NCBI RefSeq assembly: GCF_002958735.1 | Contig: NZ_PPGH01000018.1 | Coordinates: forward strand, 248,001-312,000 | Reading direction: 5' to 3' | DNA length: 64,000 nt | From: Chromatium okenii | GTDB lineage: Bacteria; Pseudomonadota; Gammaproteobacteria; Chromatiales; Chromatiaceae | In this document: positions 41,029 through 50,500 of the stretch, piece after piece | How the letters are laid out: every line of letters begins with the position of its first letter | How positions within the stretch are numbered: the stretch's first letter is position 1 | Program-made: the position numbers and the translations under genes | Notes under the pieces: model-generated | What the model saw: only the letters and a program-made list of their open reading frames with translations | What the model was told of the DNA's origin: nothing | Database searches by the model: none

Positions 41029-42159
41029 ATGCAGTTTATTGATTTGAAATCACAGTACAGCGGAATTGAAGACGCGATTAAAACGCGGATTAACACCGTG
41101 TTGGAACACGGTCAATTCATTTTGGGACCAGAAGTCGCCGAGCTGGAAACCCAGTTGGCGGAATTCGTCGGCGTGGCGCATTGCGTGGGCATGTCGAGCG
41201 GCACGGATGCGCTGCTGGCGGCGATGATGGGATTGGAAATTGGGCGCGGCGATGAGGTCATTACGACGCCATTTACCTTTATTGCCACTGCCGAAATGAT
41301 CGCGCTGCTCGGAGCGCGTCCAGTGTTTGTCGATATTGATCCAGTGACTTACAACCTAAATCCTGCGTTGCTGGAGGATGCAATCACCGGGCGTACTCGC
41401 GCCATCATGCCGGTCGCGCTGTACGGACAATGCGCCAATATGGACGCGATTAACGCAGTCGCCGCGCAGCATCGGCTGCCGGTGATTGAAGATGCTGCGC
41501 AGAGTTTCGGGGCGAGCAATCAAGGTCGGCGTTCCTGCGGATTATCGCGGATTGGTTGCACCTCGTTTTTCCCGTCTAAACCGCTCGGCGGTTACGGCGA
41601 CGGTGGTGCCTGTTTTACCGATGACGCAACACTCGCTGCCCGTTTGCGCGAGCTGCGCAATCACGGACAAGAGCGCCGTTATCATCATCCGCGCCTCGGT
41701 TTGAATGGACGTTTGGACACGCTGCAAGCAGCGATCTTGTTGGAAAAGCTCAGGATTTTCCCAGCAGAAATTGAGGCGCGAGTGCGCATTGGCGAGCGTT
41801 ACACCAGATTATTTAACGAGTGCGGCGCAGTCTCCACTGCTGCCGGAACCGATGCACCGGTAATCACACCGACAATTGCGCCCAGCAATATCTCGGTGTA
41901 TGCGCAATACACCATTCAGGTCGCCAATCGGGATGAAGTAGCTGCGCAACTGACGGCGCAGGGTATTCCAACCGCAGTGCATTATCCATTACCGCTGAAT
42001 CAACAACCGGTATTTGATTGTGGTTTCGGTGCGGAATGCACACCAATTAGCGCCGCAATTGCGCAGCGGGTATTGAGTTTGCCGATGCACCCTTATCTTA
42101 CCGATGACGCACAAGATCGCATCATTGCCGCAGTTGCCGAAATAACCGGATTAACGTAG
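41029..42159 (+). CDS. DegT/DnrJ/EryC1 family sugar aminotransferase
   Basis: PLP-dependent aminotransferase of 376 aa that adds an amino group to a nucleotide-linked keto-sugar. The N-terminus MQFIDLKSQYSGIEDAIKTR, the cofactor region VEDAAQSFGASN-like segment IEDAAQSFGASNQG, and the PLP lysine in TSFFPSKPLGGYGDGGA (about residue 185) are close to WbpE/WlbC-type enzymes. No other sugar-pathway gene is beside it, so the product cannot be named; a role in surface polysaccharide is inferred. Confidence 0.9.
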   Translation: MQFIDLKSQYSGIEDAIKTRINTVLEHGQFILGPEVAELETQLAEFVGVAHCVGMSSGTDALLAAMMGLEIGRGDEVITTPFTFIATAEMIALLGARPVFVDIDPVTYNLNPALLEDAITGRTRAIMPVALYGQCANMDAINAVAAQHRLPVIEDAAQSFGASNQGRRSCGLSRIGCTSFFPSKPLGGYGDGGACFTDDATLAARLRELRNHGQERRYHHPRLGLNGRLDTLQAAILLEKLRIFPAEIEARVRIGERYTRLFNECGAVSTAAGTDAPVITPTIAPSNISVYAQYTIQVANRDEVAAQLTAQGIPTAVHYPLPLNQQPVFDCGFGAECTPISAAIAQRVLSLPMHPYLTDDAQDRIIAAVAEITGLT

Positions 42160-42221
42160 GAGTAGGTCGGGTTGCCAGCAGCAACCCAACCGCCGACGAC
42201 TTTTTAATTGGAGACAATTTA

Positions 42222-42380
42222 ATGGCAAGCAATTCACTCGCAGCGGCTGAACTTTTATTGGTCGTTGGCTTATTTGGCTGGTTTTTCTATTCATCACAAC
42301 AGGCTGCGGCTAAACGCAAAGCAGAAGTCAAACCGGAATCAAAAGATGAACAGTCCCGCTCGGCAGATGAGAACAATTGA
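42222..42380 (+). CDS. Small membrane protein upstream of sppA
   Basis: A 52-codon frame, ATG at 42222 with GGAG eight bases upstream. One hydrophobic segment (AELLLVVGLFGWFFY) is followed by a charged tail rich in K, E and D. The stop codon is followed directly by the ATG of sppA (TGAATG), so the two are surely one transcript. Family not recognised; the shape is that of a small CydX- or CcoQ-like membrane peptide, but nothing ties it to an oxidase. Confidence 0.65.
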   Translation: MASNSLAAAELLLVVGLFGWFFYSSQQAAAKRKAEVKPESKDEQSRSADENN

Positions 42381-43388
42381 ATGAACTGGAAATTGTGGAA
42401 CCGCAATAAAGATCAAATGCCAGCGCCCGATCAACCGGATTGGGAACGCGCATTGATTAACCGCATGGCAGCAGATTATCTGCGCGATCAACGCACTCGT
42501 CGGCGCTGGGGTATCGTCTTCAAATCGCTGATTTTTCTTTATTTCATTGGACTGCTGGCGGCAGCAACTGCACCGAATTGGATGGAGGAAGTGTCGCCAA
42601 CGAAAAGCCACACTGCGTTAATTGAAATCAAGGGCGTCATTGCGTCCGATACCGAGGCGAGCGCCGATCATGTCATTGCGGCGCTGCGTTCTGCATTTGA
42701 ATCCACGCAAGTTAAAGGAGTGATTTTACGCATTAATAGCCCCGGCGGAAGTCCAGTGCAGGCGGGTTATATCAATGATGAAATCAAGCGCCTCAAAGCC
42801 AAGTATCAAAAGGATAACGACAAAGCAATGCCGGTATACGCGGTAGCAGCAGATTTATGCGCTTCTGGCGGTTATTACATTGCAGTCGGAACGGATGCGA
42901 TTTACGTGGATAAAGCCAGTTTAATTGGTTCAATTGGGGTGCGGATTGACGGGTTTGGTTTTCAGGATGCAATGGAAAGACTCGGCGTAGAACGGCGTTT
43001 ACTGACCGCTGGCAGCAATAAGGGCATTCTTGATCCGTTTTCGCCGCTATCGGAAACGCAGCGCGAGTTTATTCAAAAGGTGCTGAATACGTTGCATCGG
43101 CAATTTATCGCTGAAGTGAAAGCCGGACGCGGTGATAAATTAAAAGGCGGTGATGAATTATTTAGCGGATTATTTTGGAGTGGTGAAGAAGCAGTGGTGT
43201 TGGGTTTGGCGGACGCGCTGGGCAGCTCCAGTTTCGTTGCCCGCGAGATCATCGGCGCGGACACCATCGTGGATTACACGGAAAAACGCGATCTGCTCGA
43301 CACGGTTGCGAAACGGCTGGGCGCGAGTTTTAGCGCGGGAATGCTCGACCGGCTCGATGTGTTGTTTGGGAGTGCAACGCCGCGCTAA
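42381..43388 (+). CDS. sppA: Signal peptide peptidase SppA (S49 family)
   Basis: Inner-membrane serine protease that degrades cleaved signal peptides; 335 aa, the short form with one S49 domain. A single membrane anchor is near residues 45-65 (FKSLIFLYFIGLLAAAT). Motifs: RINSPGGSPVQAGYI (about 115), the catalytic serine in ADLCASGGYYIAVG (about 165) and the following KASLIGSIGVRIDG; the general base lysine is expected in the C-terminal half. Begins with no gap after the small membrane protein gene. Confidence 0.92.
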   Translation: MNWKLWNRNKDQMPAPDQPDWERALINRMAADYLRDQRTRRRWGIVFKSLIFLYFIGLLAAATAPNWMEEVSPTKSHTALIEIKGVIASDTEASADHVIAALRSAFESTQVKGVILRINSPGGSPVQAGYINDEIKRLKAKYQKDNDKAMPVYAVAADLCASGGYYIAVGTDAIYVDKASLIGSIGVRIDGFGFQDAMERLGVERRLLTAGSNKGILDPFSPLSETQREFIQKVLNTLHRQFIAEVKAGRGDKLKGGDELFSGLFWSGEEAVVLGLADALGSSSFVAREIIGADTIVDYTEKRDLLDTVAKRLGASFSAGMLDRLDVLFGSATPR

Positions 43389-43397
43389 CCGCTTGAT

Positions 43398-43979
43398 TTA
43401 ATGATAAAGCGCCAGCGGGAAATACTCGGTAATGAGAATGACCGGCTGGCGCTCAATAAAAATGCGATACGTCCGAAACACGGCTGCCGCGCCGTCGGCA
43501 GTGCGATCCACGCCAACGTCGAGCACTTCGCGGTAACTTTCCAAACCACTATCGCGGATCAACACGCCAATCCCGATTTCGCGGTCAATCAGCCGCTGCC
43601 GAAAATTCGCCGGAATCAATTCACAACGAATCAGCGAAAACGCTTCTGCAAAATTGCGTCCGCTATCGACGCCGCGCAGGCGAGCGTCACGAATCAGGCA
43701 GTAATCGCCGGGCATGATGGCGATCCACGGCAACGCTGCGGTGGCGCGTTCAAACCGCTGCTCCAACGTGTCCACCATCACTGGCTCCCAAAAATAGGCC
43801 TCCAGAATTTTGGTGACAGTGCCGTCAGTGACCAACAGCGCCCGCAAAAACGGCGGTAACGCACTGATTGGCAAGGTATCGCCGGAAGCGGTAGTGATCA
43901 CGCCATCGCGGATAAAACCATCACAACGAAATGGCGGTTGACCAGCAGTTTGGCTGGCGCGATCAAAATAGCGGTTCAT
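43398..43979 (-). CDS. Chorismate pyruvate-lyase-like protein (UbiC/DUF98 superfamily)
   Basis: Protein of 193 aa with the chorismate lyase-like fold pattern: LPPFLRALLVTDGTVTKILEAYFWEPV, best split as LPPFLRALLVTDGTVTK and LEAYFWEPV, a mid segment ECELIPANFR-like (LIRCELIPANFR), and the ending FRTYRIFIERQPVILITEY, which matches the RxxxxxGxPLLLITE pattern of UbiC-type enzymes. UbiC makes 4-hydroxybenzoate for ubiquinone. No ubiA is adjacent, and DUF98 members with other roles exist, so function is tentative. Convergent with sppA. Confidence 0.65.
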   Translation of the reverse strand: MNRYFDRASQTAGQPPFRCDGFIRDGVITTASGDTLPISALPPFLRALLVTDGTVTKILEAYFWEPVMVDTLEQRFERATAALPWIAIMPGDYCLIRDARLRGVDSGRNFAEAFSLIRCELIPANFRQRLIDREIGIGVLIRDSGLESYREVLDVGVDRTADGAAAVFRTYRIFIERQPVILITEYFPLALYH

Positions 43980-44296
43980 CCTGTTTCATCTCGTGGTGCG
44001 GCGCAGCAGTGCCCGCGACGATAACAATGCGACATGTTGTTTTTAGCGCAACGCTTCCAATATCATTCGATGCGCTATCTAACGTGATGATTGGCTCAAA
44101 TCAAACGTAACTTTGTCAATACGATTGTTTGTGCCACAATTAACAAATCCATATTGCAGCAACATTTAATTGTTGGTTTATGACAACAATGAATGTTGCC
44201 GTGATAGGTGATTGAACGGCGCTAGGTTCGGCAAGCCTCACCTAGTGTGTTATAAATACCGTGCCAGATGGCCAACTTTATTCACTGGAGTCAACA
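43980..44296. other. Intergenic region upstream of lpp
   Basis: About 317 bp with no reading frame of note, AT-rich in its middle (44,040-44,200). It must hold the promoters of the divergent chorismate-lyase-like gene and of lpp. An unusually long leader for such a small gene; no riboswitch or sRNA could be recognised. Confidence 0.6.
44228..44256 (+). promoter_or_regulatory. Predicted sigma-70 promoter of lpp
   Basis: TCGGCA (44228-44233) and TATAAA (44251-44256) are separated by 17 bp and match the -35/-10 consensus in four and five of six positions. They lie about 40 bp before the lpp start codon, a sensible leader length for a highly expressed lipoprotein. Confidence 0.45.
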
Positions 44297-44491
44297 ATGA
44301 CCAAAATCGTTAAGCTCGCTACACTTTCTTCTGCTGCACTGTTGAGCATTGCTCTGCTCGGCGGCTGTACTGACCAGACTGCTCGTGATACTGCGCAACA
44401 AGCATTAGATGCTGCCAACAGCGCCCAATCCTGCTGCACCTCCAGCACCGAGCGTCTGGATCGTATGTATCAGAAGATCATGGGTAAGTAA
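44297..44491 (+). CDS. Lpp-like murein lipoprotein
   Basis: Protein of 64 aa: signal peptide KLATLSSAALLSIALLGGC with lipobox LLGGC, then about 43 residues of alanine-rich heptads (ARDTAQQALDAANSAQ) and a C-terminal lysine (YQKIMGK). This is the plan of Braun lipoprotein, whose last lysine is joined to peptidoglycan by L,D-transpeptidases. GGAG precedes the ATG. A YkuD L,D-transpeptidase is encoded convergently next door, which fits a substrate-enzyme pair. Two adjacent cysteines (SCCTS) in the middle are unlike E. coli Lpp. Confidence 0.78.
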   Translation: MTKIVKLATLSSAALLSIALLGGCTDQTARDTAQQALDAANSAQSCCTSSTERLDRMYQKIMGK

Positions 44492-45435
44492 GACTTATCG
44501 CCGGAATGACTCCGGCGTCCCACCACCTGTGGAACGCCGGTGTCTTCTTTCACCGCCCGCTCCGCCGCTGCCCAGTCAATCACCGCTCCTTCCGCTTGTG
44601 ACCACCCAGAAATCACTGCCCGCGCACTCCGCTTGATACTCTTTTCGCCCGTCTGTACTTCCAAATACAACTCATCGCCGCGCCAGCCCAATTTATACGG
44701 CTGATCAATAATAGCGACCGGCGTATCGACGCTGACCTGACCAAACAATTTCTCCACGCCTTCGGGATACATGCGGATACACCCGCCGCTGACTTCCATT
44801 CCCATGCCCCACGGCATACTGGTTCCGTGAATTAAATAGTCTGGATTGCTCAGACGCATCGCAAACCGCCCCAGCGGATTTTCCGGTCCCGGCATCACCT
44901 GCGCCGGCAAAATATCGCCCCGCGCTGCATGAGAAGCCCGCACATTCGGGCCCGGCGTCCAGATCGGGTCTTTCTTTTTTTCGATGATCTTAAAACTGCC
45001 CAGTGGTGTGCCCATCGCATCGCGCCCGACGCTGATCGCAAAAATCTGTACTTCGCTGGCTTGCCCCGGTGGAAAGTAATACAACCGTTTTTCCGCACGA
45101 TTGATGATGATGCCGACATGCGGCACATTGGGCAGCACATAAAAAGACGGCACTAGCACCTCAGCGCCTTCGCCGGGAACCCACATGTCAACCTTCGGAT
45201 TCGCCTGCCGCATGTCGGCATAACCGAGATTGTTCTGGCGGGCGATGTCCATCAGCGTGTCTTTACTTCGCGCTGTGAAATAAAACGGAAAGCCCACCAC
45301 GGTATCGTTCGGATTTTCCAATCGAAATGTTTCTGCCTGCGCTTCACGCCCGACATTCCACTGCAACAGCAACGCGCCCAGCGCCAGCACCAGCCAGCCG
45401 CGCTGGCGTTTGATAGAGTCAAAACCACGCATCAT
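44470..45435 (-). CDS. L,D-transpeptidase (YkuD/ErfK family) with LysM-like domain
   Basis: Periplasmic transpeptidase of 321 aa from ATG 45435. Signal peptide RGWLVLALGALLLQWNVGREAQA, a LysM-like segment (ARSKDTLMDIARQNNLGY, residues about 53-100), then the YkuD domain with IHGTSMPWGMGMEVSGGCIRM split as IHGTSMPWGMG and EVSGGCIRMYPEG; the cysteine of SGGC is the nucleophile and the HGT histidine its partner. Related enzymes (ErfK, YbiS, YcfS) join Lpp to peptidoglycan, and an Lpp-like gene converges on this one with a 22-bp overlap. Divergent from the EF-G-like gene with only 24 bp between start codons. Confidence 0.9.
   Translation of the reverse strand: MMRGFDSIKRQRGWLVLALGALLLQWNVGREAQAETFRLENPNDTVVGFPFYFTARSKDTLMDIARQNNLGYADMRQANPKVDMWVPGEGAEVLVPSFYVLPNVPHVGIIINRAEKRLYYFPPGQASEVQIFAISVGRDAMGTPLGSFKIIEKKKDPIWTPGPNVRASHAARGDILPAQVMPGPENPLGRFAMRLSNPDYLIHGTSMPWGMGMEVSGGCIRMYPEGVEKLFGQVSVDTPVAIIDQPYKLGWRGDELYLEVQTGEKSIKRSARAVISGWSQAEGAVIDWAAAERAVKEDTGVPQVVGRRSHSGDKSYLPMIF
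44512..44551 (+). terminator. Rho-independent terminator of lpp
   Basis: CCGGCGT (44512-44518) pairs with ACGCCGG (44534-44540), extended by CCAC/GTGG after one mismatch, loop CACCT, and followed by TGTCTTCTTTC. It lies inside the 3' end of the convergent transpeptidase gene, so the same bases are coding on one strand and a terminator on the other. Confidence 0.65.
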
Positions 45436-45459
45436 TGACCTGATTCCTGTCATTAACCG

Positions 45460-47511
45460 ATGAAAACTTCTACTCAATTGTCTCACGTTCGCAATATCGG
45501 GATTGTTGCCCATGTTGACGCCGGTAAAACCACGCTCACCGAACGCATTCTGTTTTATACGGGCGCGTCTTACAAAATCGGCGAAGTCCATGACGGCGCA
45601 GCACACATGGATTATCTCGCCGAAGAGCAGCGTCACGGCATCACCATCACCGCTGCCGTGACCCAAGCGCCGTGGCAAACGCATCTGCTGCAACTGGTCG
45701 ATACGCCCGGACACGTTGATTTTACGATCGAAGTAGAACGCGCCATGCGGGTGCTTGACGGCTGCATCGTCGTCCTTGACGGGGTGCGCGGCGTGGAACC
45801 GCAAACGGAAACGGTATGGCGACAACGGGCGCATTTCAAACTGCCGGCGTTGTTTTTTATCAACAAAATGGATCGCCCCGGCGCAGATTTTCGCCGCGCT
45901 TTGACCGCAATCAAACAGCGTTTGAAAACGACACCGCTGCCGTTAACCGTGCCGCTGCCCGAACAAAATGCGGTGATTGATTTACTGGCGCAGACGCTGA
46001 TTCATTTCGACGGCGAGCAGGGCGAGCAATTGCGCATCGAATCCTGCCCAGCGGCGTTATGGGCACAAGTCGCTGATTTGCATGAACAGTTGTTGCTGGC
46101 TGCTGCTGAGATTGACGACGCGCTCGCCGATTGTGTCCTCGCCGGTGAGCAGCCAGCGCCCGCTGCGTTACGCGCTGCCATTCGCGCCGGAACGTTGAGC
46201 GGTCAGTTGTGCCCGTGTTACGGCGGCAGTGCGCTGCGCAATTTGGGCGTGCAACCGCTGCTCGATGGCGTGGTGGAATGGTTGCCTGCGCCGTTGGATC
46301 GACCGGCAGCGATTGCGGAATTACCGGATGGAACCCAGCAGCCGATTCCGATGCAGCGCACCGGCGCATTGGTGGCGCTGGCGTTCAAAGTGCAATTGTG
46401 GGATGGGCGGCGGCATGTGTTCGCTCGGCTGTATCGCGGCGTGCTTAAACCCGGCGATACAGTGGAATTTCTCAACAGTGACGGGCGGTTGCAGCGCGAA
46501 CAGGTGGCACGATTGTTTGAAGTGGACGCCGGCAAAAAGACTGCGCTCGATCATGCCGAAGCAGGGCAAATCGTGCTGCTCGCTGGGCTGCGCTGGGCGG
46601 CGACGGGTGACACGCTGTGCGCTCCGGGGCAGGTGCTGCGACTGGAACGCATCGCCAATTACATTCCCGTTTTGGGGCTGGCGATTGAGCCGAGCGGCGA
46701 TACTGATGAAGATAAATTATTGGAAGTATTAGGAAAAGTCTTGCAGGAAGACCCAACGCTGCGTTTAGAAGAAGACGCAGAAACCGGGCAACGGGTGCTG
46801 CGCGGCATGGGCGAATTGCATTTGCAAATTGTGCTGGAACGGCTGGCGCGGGAATTTGGCGTGCAGGTGCGCAGCGGGCGTCCGGCAGTTGCGGTGCGCG
46901 AGACGATTCGCCGTGCGGCAACGGCTGAAGTGCTGTTTGCGCCACCGCCGCTGCCCGATGTGCGTCATCCGCCGTTGCAGGCACGAGTGACGGTGATGGT
47001 CGAGCCATTGCCATGCGGTTCTGGGCAGCAGCGCGTGATACAGCCACAAATTCTACCGGCTGGCGCGGTGTTAACAACGACGCAGTTACAATTCATCACT
47101 CAAACCATCGACAGCGGTTTGAATTCTGGCGTGTTGCAAGGAGCGCCGTTGCTTGATCTCGCGGTGCGAGTGACGGCAGTTGAATTATTTGGTGCGGGAT
47201 CAACGGCGGAGGCGCTGGCAGCAGCAACGGCAAAGGCATTGCGTCAAGCGTTGGAGCAGGCAGCGCCAGCACTGATGCACCCAGTGATGCACATTGACAT
47301 CATGGTGCCAGAATCCAGTGTGGGCGCGGTGTTGGGAGATTTGCAGGCGCGTCAGGCGCTGATTCAACAGACTGAGGCGCAGGGCGAGCTGGTAGCGATT
47401 CAAGTGGAAGCGGCGCTGGAGCCGTTTTTGGGTTACACGACCAGTTTGCGCAGTCTGACGCAGGGGCGCGGTCAATTCAGCATGACGTTTGCACGTTTTG
47501 AATTGTGTTAA
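45460..47511 (+). CDS. EF-G-like translational GTPase
   Basis: Translation factor of 683 aa. G1 is AHVDAGKTTL, the switch region EEQRHGITITAA, G3 DTPGHVDF and G4 NKMD; domains II-V follow, with GMGELHLQIVLERL and the C-terminal domain ending SLTQGRGQFSMTF. This is EF-G-type, but the lack of tuf, rpsG or rpsL neighbours and its divergence mark it as a secondary paralogue (EF-G2 or a TetM-like factor), not the main fusA. Whether it acts in elongation, recycling or antibiotic protection cannot be told. Confidence 0.85.
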   Translation: MKTSTQLSHVRNIGIVAHVDAGKTTLTERILFYTGASYKIGEVHDGAAHMDYLAEEQRHGITITAAVTQAPWQTHLLQLVDTPGHVDFTIEVERAMRVLDGCIVVLDGVRGVEPQTETVWRQRAHFKLPALFFINKMDRPGADFRRALTAIKQRLKTTPLPLTVPLPEQNAVIDLLAQTLIHFDGEQGEQLRIESCPAALWAQVADLHEQLLLAAAEIDDALADCVLAGEQPAPAALRAAIRAGTLSGQLCPCYGGSALRNLGVQPLLDGVVEWLPAPLDRPAAIAELPDGTQQPIPMQRTGALVALAFKVQLWDGRRHVFARLYRGVLKPGDTVEFLNSDGRLQREQVARLFEVDAGKKTALDHAEAGQIVLLAGLRWAATGDTLCAPGQVLRLERIANYIPVLGLAIEPSGDTDEDKLLEVLGKVLQEDPTLRLEEDAETGQRVLRGMGELHLQIVLERLAREFGVQVRSGRPAVAVRETIRRAATAEVLFAPPPLPDVRHPPLQARVTVMVEPLPCGSGQQRVIQPQILPAGAVLTTTQLQFITQTIDSGLNSGVLQGAPLLDLAVRVTAVELFGAGSTAEALAAATAKALRQALEQAAPALMHPVMHIDIMVPESSVGAVLGDLQARQALIQQTEAQGELVAIQVEAALEPFLGYTTSLRSLTQGRGQFSMTFARFELC

Positions 47512-47529
47512 TGACGCGCCCCAGTGTAT

Positions 47530-50500
47530 TCATTCAACGCGGTAATCTAAAAAGGATTGATTATTGCGTTCATTCGCTTCGTAAGTTCCGCAGGTGCTGT
47601 CAGCAAAAACCCGCAGGCGTTTATTACCGCTAGTCATTGGCGGTAATGAAACCGTAAAGGTTTTCGTTTCGTTTGCCGACAGCACGCCAATTGCCGTTTT
47701 AACGGTGCTCGTTGCGCCGCAGTTTTTGCCGGTTGGTAAATCTCCCCACACGCTTAAAGTGCCACCGCTCATTGCCGTTGTTCCTTGATTTTTCACGGTG
47801 ATTGCAGCATTAAAAGCACTGCCTGCATTCGGCTGAAGTGGCGATAAAGTAATATCAGTAATCACAAAATCTGCAATAGGCGCAACGTTTGCGGTAAACG
47901 TCGCGCTAATCAATTTAGTCCGCACTAATGTCACCACACATTGTTTCGCTGCATTCACCGAATCGCAATTACTCCAACGAATAAATGTCTCACCAGCAGC
48001 AGGCGTTGCCGTGAGCGTCACTGCGGTTCCTTCATTAAAACTAGCTATACAATTTGAACCGCAATTGATGCCTAAACCATCACTGGTGATTGTGCCGCTG
48101 CCAGTTTTATCAATTAACAGTTTATACGTTTTTACTGTAGGCGGTGAAACAGTGAAATTAGCGGTGACAGTTTTATTCGCCGTGACATTGGTTAACGCGC
48201 ATTTTGTGCCGCTGCAATCGCCACTGAAACTATTAAACGTATAACCGACATTCGGTGTAGCAGTGCAATTTGTTGTATTGCCGGAGGTCACGGGATTTGG
48301 TGAACAATTCACCGTCCCGCCAGCACTTGGATTTGCCGTTGCAGTAATTGAATAAGTTGAAATTGCCGTGAAGTTGGCAGTCACGGTTTTATTCGCAGTG
48401 ACATTGCTGAATGCGCAAGTTGTGCCGCTGCAATCGTCACTGAAATTTGTAAACGTATAACCAGCATTTGGCGTTGCAGTGCAATTCGCCGTATCGTCGG
48501 ATGTCACGGGATTGGGCGAACAACTCACCGAGCCGCCCACAGTTGGATTGGCGGTTGCAGTGATTGAATAGGTATTTAGCGTGAAGTTTGCAGTTACGGT
48601 TTTATTGGCGATGACATTGGTGAATAAACAAGTTGTGCTGCTGCAATCGCCACTGAAATTACTCAACGCATAACCAGCATTGGGCGTTGCCGTGCAATTT
48701 GCATCAGCGCCAGAGGCGACTGGATTAGGCAAACAACTGATTAAACCGCCCGCAATTGGATTGGCGGTTGTAGTGATTGAATAAGTGACTGCCGTGAAAT
48801 TCGCAGTGACATTTTTATTCGCAGTGACATTGGTTAATGCACAGGTTATGCCGCTGCAATCGCCACTAAAATCCGCAAAGATATAACCAACATTTGGCGT
48901 TGCAGCGCAATTCGCATCAGCGCCAGAGGCGACTGGATTAGGTAAACAACTAATTGAACCGCCAGCAATTGGATTAGCAGTTGCAGTAATTGAATAGAGT
49001 GGTGTGAAATTCGCCGTCACTGCTTTTGCGGCAGTGACATTATTTAATACGCAAGTTGTGCCGCTGCAATCGCCACTGAAATTGCTCAACGCATAACCAG
49101 TATTGGGCGTTGCCGTGCAATTCGCATCAGTGCCGAATGCGACTGGATTAGGCGAGCAACTAATTGAACCGCCAGCACTTGGATTGGCGGTTGCAGTGAT
49201 TGAATACGTGACTGCGGTGAAATTTGCTGTGACATTTTTATTCGCCGTGACATTATTTAATACGCAAGTTGCGCCGCTGCAATCGTCACTGAAATTAGTC
49301 AACGCATAACCAACATTGGGCGTTGCCGTGCAATTTGCATCAGCGCCAGAGGCGACTGGATTTGGTGAACAACTGATTGAACCGCCCGCCGTTGGATTCG
49401 CCGTTGCAGTGATTGAGTAAGTTGCAGTGAAATTTGCCGTGACCGTTTTATTCGCTGTGACATTGGTTAATACACAAGTTGATCCTGTGCAGTCGCCACT
49501 GAAATTAGCAAAGGTATAACCAGTATTTGGCGTTGCCGTGCAATTCGCATCAGCGCCAGAGGCGACTGGATTTGGTGAACAACTGATTGAACCGCCCGCC
49601 GTTGGATTCGCCGTTGCAGTGATTGAGTAAGTTGCAGTGAAATTTGCCGTGACCGTTTTATTCGCTGTGACATTGGTTAATACACAAGTTGATCCTGTGC
49701 AGTCGCCACTGAAATTAGCAAAGGTATAACCAGTATTTGGCGTTGCCGTGCAATTCGCATCAGCGCCAGAGGCGACTGGATTTGGTGAACAACTGATTGA
49801 ACCGCCAGCAATTGGATTCGCCGTTGCATTAATTGAATAAGTTGCAGTGAAATTCGCCGTAACCGTTTTATTTGCTGTGACATTGGTTAATACACAAGTT
49901 GATCCTGTGCAATCGCCACTGAAATTAACAAAGGTATAACCAGTATTTGGCGTTGCAGTGCAATTCGCCGTATTGCCGGAAGTGACTGGATTTGGTGAAC
50001 AACTGATTGAACCGCCAGCACTTGGATTAGCAGTTGCAGTGATTGAATAGAGTGGTGTGAAATTCGCCGTCACTGCTTTTGCGGCGGTGACATGCGTTAA
50101 TACGCACGTTGTACCGCTGCAATCGCCACTAAAATTGCTCAACGCATAACCAGCATTTGGTGTTGCCGTGCAATTCGCATCAGCGCCAGAGGCGACTGGA
50201 TTTGGTGAACAACTGATTGAACCGCCCGCCGTTGGATTCGCCGTTGCAGTGATTGAATAAGTGACTGCGGTGAAATTCGCCGTGACGTTTTTATTCGTCG
50301 TGACATTTGTTAATACACAAGTTGATCCTGTGCAATCGCCACTGAAATTAGCAAAGGTATAACCAGTATTTGGCGTTGCGGTGCAATTCGCCGTATTGCC
50401 GGAAGTGACTGGATTTGGTGAACAACTGATTGAACCGCTCGCCGTTGGATTCGCCGTTGCAGTGATTGAATAGGTTGCAGTGAAATTTGCCGTGACCGTT

